DNA of 17,439 nucleotides from Pseudomonadota bacterium (lineage in GTDB: Bacteria; Pseudomonadota; Gammaproteobacteria; Xanthomonadales; Xanthomonadaceae): contig JAFAFD010000153.1 of NCBI GenBank assembly GCA_023423675.1, positions 1-17,439 on the forward strand, read 5' to 3'. Positions 12,223 to 17,439 of the stretch are shown piece after piece. Both the position numbers and the translations under genes were made by a program. The notes beneath the pieces are model-generated. The model saw only the letters and a program-made list of their open reading frames with translations. It had not been told where the DNA came from and did no database searches. Within the stretch, counting starts at the first letter, position 1, and each line of letters begins with the position of its first letter.

Positions 12223-12665
12223 AGTTCGGTGCGCTGCAGCGGCGGGTGAAGCGCTGCGAACAGGTGATGGCCGTGCGCATGGCCGAAACCGAGGACAGCT
12301 GGACCGTGCTCAGCCAGGTCTGGCGGCAGGGCTGGTCTCCGCTGCGCATCATCACTGTCGGCCTGGCCGGCGGTTTCCTTGCCGGCAAGCTGGAATTGCC
12401 GGGCAAGGTCAACGGTGCACGCTGGCTGCAGATGATCGGTTCGGTATCCAACCTGTTTGCCAGCGGCCAGGCGGCATTTGCCGCCGCGATGGCCGCGCAC
12501 GCGGCCGATACGGCGGATGAAGCGGCCGACCAAGCCGATGAAGCCGCCGAGCAGATGACCCCGCAGGCCGCTGTCCGCCCGACCCCGCGACCGGCAGCCG
12601 CCCCCGAACCGGAACTGCGCGAACCGCAGCCGGCCGAAGCGGCCACCGACGTCTCCGAACGTTGA
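12219..12665 (+). CDS. Third gene of the yqjDE-like operon, unknown function
   Basis: The 148-residue product is not recognised with confidence. Residues 1-40 are basic and helical (MKFGALQRRVKRCEQVM), and 42-58 form a Gly-rich hydrophobic stretch (RIITVGLAGGFLAGKL) that may span or touch the membrane. A second weakly hydrophobic helix lies at about 70-95. An acidic Ala/Asp repeat follows (AADTADEAADQADEAAEQ, about 95-112), and the end is Pro/Ala/Glu-rich and probably disordered. Its position matches that of yqjK in E. coli, but the sequence likeness is too weak to assert. The ATG overlaps the stop of the preceding gene (ATGA), so it is co-translated. A perfect 9-bp hairpin follows the stop. 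Confidence 0.72.
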   Translation: MKFGALQRRVKRCEQVMAVRMAETEDSWTVLSQVWRQGWSPLRIITVGLAGGFLAGKLELPGKVNGARWLQMIGSVSNLFASGQAAFAAAMAAHAADTADEAADQADEAAEQMTPQAAVRPTPRPAAAPEPELREPQPAEAATDVSER

Positions 12666-12674
12666 CTCCACGCA

Positions 12675-12697
12675 CCCGCCGCGTTGATCGCGGCGGG
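12675..12697. terminator. Hairpin after the yqjDE-like operon
   Basis: CCCGCCGCG-TTGAT-CGCGGCGGG is a perfect 9-bp GC stem starting 9 bp past the stop. No T-run follows. It ends three bases before the GATAAT hexamer of the next gene, so it occupies the place where the -35/spacer of that promoter would lie. It may serve as both terminator and promoter element. Confidence 0.5.
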
Positions 12698-12699
12698 CG

Positions 12700-12705
12700 G
12701 ATAAT
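12700..12705 (+). promoter_or_regulatory. -10 hexamer GATAAT for the AI-2E-family gene
   Basis: GATAAT followed by GGGCC matches the TAnAATGG pattern seen before three other genes here, but it lies 27 nt from the ATG and so leaves a short leader. The leader has no clear Shine-Dalgarno. The -35 region overlaps the hairpin. Confidence 0.4.
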
Positions 12706-12732
12706 GGGCCTCCCTTCCCGGTCGGTGCGTCA

Positions 12733-13839
12733 ATGAGCGAGTCTCTGCTGTCCCCTGTGGCCCCCGAACCGGAAAGCAAGGCGTCCCTGCCGCCGCCCTC
12801 GCGCCCGCGCGGGCCGATGTCGCTGGTGGTGCTGGCCACCCTGGCCGTTGCCTTCACCCTGTGGGCCGCGCAGGACATCATCCTGCCGGTGCTGCTGGCA
12901 ATGTTCTTCGCCCTGGTCGGCAACCCGATCCTGCGCTTCCTGCGCCGGCTGTGGATCCCGCGCGCCATCGGTGCGCTGCTGATCCTCGGCACCGGCCTGG
13001 GGGTGACCGCCTCGCTCGGCGTGCAGCTGATCGGCCCGGCGATGGACTGGGCACAGGAAGCACCGCAGCAGCTGCGCAAGGTCGCCCGCCAAGTGCAGGA
13101 CCTGACCAAGCCCGTGCAGCAGGCCAATCAGGCGGCGGAGAATTTCGCGCGCGTCGCCGGTGGCGAGAGCAACCGCAGGATCCAGGTCATCCGCACCCAG
13201 CTGGACGACCCTTATCGTGTGCTGACCCGGGCACCGAAGCTGGCCGCCTCGGTACTGGCGGTGGTGCTGCTCACCCTGTTCTTCATGATCTATGGCGAGA
13301 GCCTGCAGCGCGCGGCCATCGCCCTGTTCCCCAACCGCCAGCAGCAGCGCTTCACCACCGACATCCTGCGTTCGATCGAACGCGAGGTCTCCCGTTACGT
13401 GCTCACCATCAGCGTCATCAACACACTGGTGGGGCTGGTGTTTGCCGGCGTGCTGATGCTGCTCGGCATCGGCCTGCAGGAGGCGCTGCTGTGGGGCACG
13501 GTGGCCGCCCTGCTGAATTTCGCGCCGTACGTGGGCCCGCTGATCGGCGTGGCGACGATGCTGCTGATGGGCTTCGTCGAGTTCCGCGATCCGCTGCAGG
13601 CCCTGCTGCCGGCCGCCGCCTACCTGGGCCTGCATACGCTGGAAGGGCAGCTGGTGACCCCGATCGTGCTGGGCCGGCAGATGAAGCTGTCGCCGCTGGT
13701 GCTGATCCTGGCCCTGATGGTGTTCGGCTGGGCGTGGGGCATGGTCGGCCTGCTGCTGTCGGTACCGCTGCTGGTCTGCATCAAGCTGGTGCTGGCGCGC
13801 CTGGAAGGCATGCAGGGCTGGGCGCGGCTGCTGGAATGA
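12733..13839 (+). CDS. AI-2E family transporter (PerM/UPF0118)
   Basis: The 368-residue inner-membrane protein has a Pro-rich cytoplasmic N-terminus (about 1-28). It has two or three N-terminal membrane helices (the first at about 30-62), a long amphipathic segment (about 105-165), and a cluster of C-terminal helices. The family motifs NFAPYVGPLIG and EGQLVTPIVLGRQMKLSPLVLILALMVFG's characteristic Gly/Leu pattern are both present. The family includes TqsA (AI-2 exporter) and proposed ion or osmotic exchangers, so the name does not prove AI-2 transport. No luxS or other quorum gene is visible here. The start fits a GATAAT hexamer 27 nt upstream. A likely new promoter for the next gene begins 19 bp after the stop. 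Confidence 0.9.
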   Translation: MSESLLSPVAPEPESKASLPPPSRPRGPMSLVVLATLAVAFTLWAAQDIILPVLLAMFFALVGNPILRFLRRLWIPRAIGALLILGTGLGVTASLGVQLIGPAMDWAQEAPQQLRKVARQVQDLTKPVQQANQAAENFARVAGGESNRRIQVIRTQLDDPYRVLTRAPKLAASVLAVVLLTLFFMIYGESLQRAAIALFPNRQQQRFTTDILRSIEREVSRYVLTISVINTLVGLVFAGVLMLLGIGLQEALLWGTVAALLNFAPYVGPLIGVATMLLMGFVEFRDPLQALLPAAAYLGLHTLEGQLVTPIVLGRQMKLSPLVLILALMVFGWAWGMVGLLLSVPLLVCIKLVLARLEGMQGWARLLE

Positions 13840-13858
13840 AAGCCCCGGCGGGCAGGCG

Positions 13859-13864
13859 TAGAAT
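13859..13864 (+). promoter_or_regulatory. -10 element TAGAAT next to the HAD gene start (leaderless type)
   Basis: TAGAAT ends 6 nt before the GTG start and is followed by GG, as at two other genes in the window. No Shine-Dalgarno is present. The -35 position (near 13836-13841) is a poor match. Leaderless initiation at GTG is known in other bacteria but is less common than at ATG. Confidence 0.45.
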
Positions 13865-13870
13865 GGCCGG

Positions 13871-14593
13871 GTGAAATTTCCAGTCCAAGCCATCACCCTC
13901 GACCTCGACGACACGCTGTGGCCGTTCGCGCCGATCGGCGCCCGCATCGACGTGGTCCTGCACGAATGGATGTGCGAGCACAGCCCCGCCACCGCTGCCA
14001 TGTACCCGGTGGCGGCGATGCGCGAACTGCGCGAGCGCTCCTTCCGCGACAACCCGCAGCTGCACTTCGACCTGAGCGCGCTGCGCCGGCTGACGATCCA
14101 GGAGGCGCTGCAGAACAGCGGCGCCAGCCTGGACCTGCTGGAGCCGGCCTACGAAGTGTTCTATGCCGCGCGCAACCAGGTCGAATGCTACCCCGACGCA
14201 TTGGAGGCCCTGGCGCGCATCGCCGCGCGGGTACCGGTGGCGGCGCTGAGCAACGGCAACGCCGACCTGGAACGGATCGGCCTGTCGCATCTTTTCGCCT
14301 TCCAGCTGGGCGCGCGCGAACATGGCGCGGCCAAGCCGGAGCCCAGCATCTTCCATGCCGCCTGCGACCGCCTGGGCCTGGCGCCGGCGCAGGTGCTGCA
14401 CGTGGGCGACCATATCGAGATGGACGTGGCCGGGGCGATCACCGCCGGCCTGCGCGGCTGCTGGATCAACCGCGACGCTGCCACCTGGACCCATCCGCAG
14501 CTGCAGCCGGACCTGCAGTTCGACACCCTTACCGGCCTGGCCGACTGGTTGGACGCCAACCTCGATGCCGCCGACGAACACCGGAGTAACTGA
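13871..14593 (+). CDS. yigB: HAD-superfamily phosphatase, YigB-like
   Basis: The 240-residue cytoplasmic hydrolase has HAD motif I DLDDTLW at residues 11-17 (nucleophile Asp11, acid/base Asp13), motif II in ALSNGNAD (Ser near 127), motif III Lys in AAKPEPSIFHAA, and motif IV in LHVGDHIEMDVAGA. The stretches SNGNA, HVGD and CWINRD follow E. coli YigB, a phosphatase acting on the riboflavin intermediate 5-amino-6-(5-phosphoribitylamino)uracil. The exact substrate here is inferred, and other HAD substrates are possible. The GTG start matches the family beginning (MKFPVQAITLDLDDTL) and lies 6 nt after a TAGAAT hexamer. The next gene follows after 3 bp, so the two form an operon. Confidence 0.88.
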   Translation: MKFPVQAITLDLDDTLWPFAPIGARIDVVLHEWMCEHSPATAAMYPVAAMRELRERSFRDNPQLHFDLSALRRLTIQEALQNSGASLDLLEPAYEVFYAARNQVECYPDALEALARIAARVPVAALSNGNADLERIGLSHLFAFQLGAREHGAAKPEPSIFHAACDRLGLAPAQVLHVGDHIEMDVAGAITAGLRGCWINRDAATWTHPQLQPDLQFDTLTGLADWLDANLDAADEHRSN

Positions 14594-14596
14594 CGC

Positions 14597-15964
14597 ATGA
14601 GCGAGATCACCGGCTTCACCGCCACCGCCACCGCCGCACTGCCGCTGCACGTGCTGGACCGCGAGCAGTACGCCAGCTGGAAGGCCGCGCAGCCGGCCGC
14701 CCAGCAGGCATGGCTGGACGCACAGGGCTTCACCGCCGCCGGCCACAGCGTGGCCCTGCTGCCGGGCGCGGACGGCCTGGCCGGTGCGGTGATCGGGGTC
14801 GGCGACCGTGCCGATGCGTACGCCTATGCGCATGCCCCGCACGCCCTGCCCGAAGGCAGCGTGTGGCAGCTGGCCACCGAGCTGCCGGCCGCCGAACAGG
14901 CGCTGCTGCAGCTGGGCTGGGGCCTGGGCAGCTACCGCTTCGACCGTTACCGCAAGCGCAACCGTGCACCGGCACAGCTGCTGGCCAGCCCGCCGGCGGA
15001 AGTTGCCGACCTGATCGCCGCCAGCCTGCGCGTGCGCGACTGGGTCAACACCCCGACCGAAGACATGGGCCCGCAGCAGCTGGAAGACGCCGCGCGTGCG
15101 TTGGCTGACGCCCACGGTGCGCAGGTCGAAGCGATCACCGGCGACGAACTGCTGAAGCAGAACTTCCCGGCCATCCACGCGGTGGGCCGTGCCTCGCACC
15201 GTGCACCGCGCCTGATCGTGTTGCGCTGGGGCAAGGACAGCGACCCGGCGCTGGCGCTGGTCGGCAAGGGCGTGTGCTTCGATACCGGCGGCCTGGACAT
15301 CAAGCCGGCCGACGGCATGCGCAACATGAAGAAGGACATGGGCGGTGCCGCCCACGCGCTGGCCCTGGCCGGGCTGGTGATGGCCCAGCAGCTGCCGGTG
15401 CGCCTGACCCTGCTGATTTCGGCGGTGGAAAATGCGATCGGCCCCGATGCCTTCCGCCCGGGCGAGATCATCGCCACGCGCAAGGGCCTGAGCGTCGAGA
15501 TCGACAACACCGACGCCGAAGGCCGCCTGGTCCTGTGCGACGCGCTGACCTTCGCCGGCGAGCAGAAGCCCGACCTGGTGCTGGACTTCGCCACCCTGAC
15601 CGGTGCCGCCCGCATTGCGCTGGGCCCGGACCTGCCGGCCCTGTTCAGCAACGACGACACCGTGGCCCAGCAGTGGCTGCAGGCCGGCGATGAAACCCGC
15701 GACCCGGTGTGGCGCATGCCGCTGTGGCGCCCGTACCTGCGTTACCTGAGCAGCGGCGTGGCCGACCTGGCCAACGCCGGCTCGCGCATGGCCGGCTCGG
15801 TGACCGCCGCGCTGTACCTGGAGCGTTTCCTGGAAAACGACCAGCGCTGGGCGCACCTGGACGTGTACGCCTGGAACGACGGCGAGCGCCCGGGCCGTCC
15901 GGCCGGTGGCGAGGCCCTGGCCCTGCGTTCGGCCTGGGCGATGCTGAAGGCGCGTTACGCCTGA
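14597..15964 (+). CDS. M17 leucyl aminopeptidase family protein
   Basis: The 455-residue cytoplasmic metallopeptidase has a variable N-terminal domain (about 1-130) and a C-terminal catalytic domain. The two-zinc ligands are present as Lys224 and Asp229 (VGKGVCFDTGG), Asp247 (KKDMGG), and Asp306 and Glu308 in the signature NTDAEGRL (304-311). Lys236 and Arg310 occupy the catalytic positions. It removes N-terminal residues from peptides and probably works as a hexamer. It is about 50 residues shorter than E. coli PepA, mainly at the N-terminus. In PepA that domain helps DNA binding, so a regulatory DNA role is not implied. GGAG lies 10 nt before the ATG, within the end of the upstream HAD gene. 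Two SMAG units follow the stop. Confidence 0.93.
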   Translation: MSEITGFTATATAALPLHVLDREQYASWKAAQPAAQQAWLDAQGFTAAGHSVALLPGADGLAGAVIGVGDRADAYAYAHAPHALPEGSVWQLATELPAAEQALLQLGWGLGSYRFDRYRKRNRAPAQLLASPPAEVADLIAASLRVRDWVNTPTEDMGPQQLEDAARALADAHGAQVEAITGDELLKQNFPAIHAVGRASHRAPRLIVLRWGKDSDPALALVGKGVCFDTGGLDIKPADGMRNMKKDMGGAAHALALAGLVMAQQLPVRLTLLISAVENAIGPDAFRPGEIIATRKGLSVEIDNTDAEGRLVLCDALTFAGEQKPDLVLDFATLTGAARIALGPDLPALFSNDDTVAQQWLQAGDETRDPVWRMPLWRPYLRYLSSGVADLANAGSRMAGSVTAALYLERFLENDQRWAHLDVYAWNDGERPGRPAGGEALALRSAWAMLKARYA

Positions 15965-15980
15965 GCCTGCGCGCGACACG

Positions 15981-16067
15981 GTAGAGTCGACTGTCAGTCG
16001 ACTATCGCGCGCAGCGCGGGATTCTCCACGGCTGATCGGAGAGCAGTCGACCAACGGTCGACTCTAC
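15981..16067. repeat. SMAG repeat unit 1 (paired GTAG palindromes)
   Basis: The unit begins GTAGAGTCGAC-TGTCA-GTCGAC and ends GTCGAC-CAACG-GTCGACTCTAC, so its two ends are inverted relative to one another and can form one large hairpin. The middle is GC-rich (CGCGCGCAGCGCGGG). It starts 16 bp after the aminopeptidase stop. Confidence 0.85.
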
Positions 16068-16090
16068 CGGCAGCCGGCACGCGTCCCACG

Positions 16091-16175
16091 GTAGAGTCGA
16101 CTGTCAGTCGACTACCGCGCGCAGCGCGGGGTTTCGGCATCACGCCAACGGCAGTCGACCAACGGTCGACTCTAC
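16091..16175. repeat. SMAG repeat unit 2, tandem with unit 1
   Basis: This is nearly the same as unit 1: the outer 22-nt ends match, and the CGCGCGCAGCGCGGG core is shared, while the stretch between about 16130 and 16150 differs. Units 1 and 2 start 110 bp apart. The pair separates the aminopeptidase gene from the MoeB fusion and may act as a bidirectional RNA 3' structure. Confidence 0.85.
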
Positions 16176-16203
16176 CGCGCCCGCCCGCGCCCTGCGGCCG
16201 TCC

Positions 16204-16209
16204 TACAAT
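16204..16209 (+). promoter_or_regulatory. -10 element TACAAT next to the MoeB fusion start (leaderless type)
   Basis: TACAAT ends 6 nt before the ATG and is followed by GGGC, the same layout as before yehS. No Shine-Dalgarno is present. The -35 region (about 16181-16186) is CCGCCC and does not match. The element lies 28 bp after the second SMAG unit. Confidence 0.5.
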
Positions 16210-16215
16210 GGGCGC

Positions 16216-17352
16216 ATGAGCATTCCAGAGCTTTCCCCGCAGCAGGCGCAGGCGCGCGTGGCCCATGGTGCGGTGCTGATCGATGTGCGCCAGGCGCATG
16301 AGCGTGCCGGTGGCATGGCCGAGGGCGCGCGTGGCGTGGCCAAGGATGATCTGCTGGCCGACCCGGCCGCGCACCTGCCGGTCCAGGGCCAGGACATCCT
16401 GCTGATCTGCCAGAGCGGCAAGCGCTCGGCCGACGCGGTGCAGGCGTTGCTGGCCGCAGGCTATTCAAACGTAGCCTCCGTGGCCGGCGGCACCGTGGCC
16501 TGGCGCGAGCAGGGGCTGCCGCTGGTGCAACCGATGCTGGATGCCGCCGACCGCGATTTCTACGACCGCTACGCACGCCACCTGCTGCTGCCGCAGGTGG
16601 GCGAGGCGGGCCAGCGCCGCCTGCAGCAGTCGCGTGTGCTGGTACTGGGTGCGGGTGGCCTGGGCGCTCCGGCCGGCTTCTATCTGGCTGCGGCCGGGGT
16701 AGGGCATCTGCGCTTTGCCGATCATGACCGGGTGGAGCGCAGCAACCTGCACCGGCAGATCGTGCATACCGAAGCCAGCGTCGGCCAGTTGAAGGTCGAT
16801 TCGGCGCGCGAACGCCTGCTGGCCTTGAACCCGTCCATCGAGGTCGAAGCCGTGCCCGAGCGGGTGACCTCGGAGAACGTCGATCGCCTGCTGGACGGCG
16901 TGGACGTGGTGCTGGACGGCTCGGACAACTTCCCGCTGCGCTACCTGCTCAACGACGCCTGCATCAAGCACGCGACGCCCATGGTCTATGCCGCCATCGA
17001 GCGCTTTGATGGCCAGGTAAGCGTGTTTGACGCCGGCCGCCAGCGTGGCGTGGCCCCGTGCTACCGCTGCCTGTTCCCTGAGCCGCCGCCGCCGGAGTTC
17101 GCGCCCAACTGTTCCGAGGCGGGCGTGCTGGGCGTGCTGCCCGGGCTGGCAGGCGTGCTGCAGGCCACCGAGGTGCTGAAGTTGCTGCTGGGCATCGGCG
17201 AGCCGCTGGTCGGCCGGCTGCTGCGCTTCGATGCGCTGGGCATGCGCTTCCGCGAAACCCGCATCCAGCCTGATCCCCTGTGCCCGGTGTGTGTGCCCGG
17301 GGTGCCGTTCCCGGGGTATATCGATTACGCCGCGTTTTGCCGGGGCGGGTGA
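16216..17352 (+). CDS. moeB: Rhodanese-MoeB fusion (sulfur-carrier adenylyltransferase)
   Basis: The 378-residue cytoplasmic protein joins an N-terminal rhodanese domain (about 5-105) to an E1-like MoeB/ThiF domain (about 113-375). The rhodanese loop CQSGKR holds the active Cys65. In the E1 domain, GAGGLG (145-150) binds ATP, DHDRVERSNLHRQ (169-181) holds the Asp/Arg/Asn active residues, and DGSDNF (234-239) is conserved. Cys282, Cys285, Cys356 and Cys359 form the zinc site, and Cys299 in NCSEAGVLG is the likely catalytic cysteine. It should adenylate the C-terminal Gly-Gly of MoaD or ThiS, and the rhodanese could pass sulfur to it. Eukaryotic MOCS3/Uba4 has the same domains in reverse order. 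No moaD, moaE or thiS gene is in the window. The ATG lies 6 nt after TACAAT. Confidence 0.92.
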   Translation: MSIPELSPQQAQARVAHGAVLIDVRQAHERAGGMAEGARGVAKDDLLADPAAHLPVQGQDILLICQSGKRSADAVQALLAAGYSNVASVAGGTVAWREQGLPLVQPMLDAADRDFYDRYARHLLLPQVGEAGQRRLQQSRVLVLGAGGLGAPAGFYLAAAGVGHLRFADHDRVERSNLHRQIVHTEASVGQLKVDSARERLLALNPSIEVEAVPERVTSENVDRLLDGVDVVLDGSDNFPLRYLLNDACIKHATPMVYAAIERFDGQVSVFDAGRQRGVAPCYRCLFPEPPPPEFAPNCSEAGVLGVLPGLAGVLQATEVLKLLLGIGEPLVGRLLRFDALGMRFRETRIQPDPLCPVCVPGVPFPGYIDYAAFCRGG

Positions 17353-17360
17353 CACGAACC

Positions 17361-17377
17361 GCCGGGCATTGCCCGGC
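17361..17377 (+). terminator. Short hairpin after the MoeB fusion
   Basis: GCCGGGC-ATT-GCCCGGC is a perfect 7-bp stem starting 8 bp past the stop, followed by GCTACCGATTT. It is probably a terminator or one of the small GCCGGGC repeats of this group. The remaining 62 bp to the window end show no gene. Confidence 0.55.
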
Positions 17378-17439
17378 GCTACCGATTTAGGAACGCAGCT
17401 GGTTCTCAATACCGCCATCGGTGCAATTTCAGCACACCA

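Noticed and set aside
12733..13839. Evidence for an AI-2 quorum-sensing system
   Set aside because: The family name is historical and many members transport other solutes. No luxS, lsr or related gene is visible.
13781..16054. 757-residue open frame antisense to the HAD and aminopeptidase genes
   Set aside because: The opposite strand carries two intact enzymes with catalytic motifs, while this frame is Gln/His/Gly/Arg-rich and matches nothing.
17381..17439. Possible attachment site or start of another gene at the window end
   Set aside because: Only a weak GAAC/GTTC dyad is present, with no repeat copy elsewhere in the window and no start with a ribosome-binding site.

Overview
The window is GC-rich chromosomal DNA of the Xanthomonadaceae, most probably Stenotrophomonas (maltophilia complex). 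Three things point there: an Ax21-family outer-membrane protein, palindromic repeats that start with GTAG (the SMAG elements described from S. maltophilia), and the family mix and codon bias. It reads as core chromosome. I see no transposase, integrase, phage module, CRISPR array, tRNA or rRNA. Nothing here is a clear multi-gene defence or biosynthetic system. The points of interest lie in regulation, repeats and possible assembly structure.

Layout: (1) 1-232 is a long inverted repeat. It copies the 3' end of the first gene, a YdfG-type short-chain dehydrogenase, on both sides of a SMAG hairpin, and may be a fold-back at a contig end. (2) 176-4980 holds ydfG, a small secreted protein, YehS (DUF1456), a LysR regulator divergent from an MFS exporter, and a TorF-type outer-membrane protein convergent with the exporter. 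The LysR/MFS intergenic region carries a perfect T-N11-A box, and a 9-codon leader ORF overlaps the exporter start. (3) 5168-7653 holds a DUF6165 protein, an RcsB-like response regulator, Ax21 and a YbaA-type DUF1428 protein. (4) 7684-9398 holds a membrane-anchored Gly-rich protein and a Lys/Ala-rich histone H1-like protein with an 11-residue repeat. (5) 9846-12665 holds a periplasmic Do/DegQ protease followed by a three-gene YqjD/YqjE-like inner-membrane set. (6) 12733-17352 holds an AI-2E/PerM-family membrane protein, a YigB-like HAD phosphatase coupled to an M17 aminopeptidase, two tandem SMAG units, and a rhodanese-MoeB fusion.

Regulatory themes: three genes (YehS, HAD phosphatase, MoeB fusion) have a TAnAAT hexamer only 5-6 nt before the start codon, followed by GG, which predicts leaderless or near-leaderless transcripts. 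Several intergenic spaces are very tight: a 32-bp convergent overlap of yehS with lysR, a CTAG shared as stop codon on both strands, and a 9-bp convergent gap. Regulation of the RcsB-like gene may involve an upstream inverted repeat and a hairpin covering its ribosome-binding site.

All family assignments come from recognising protein motifs by eye. No database search was run.
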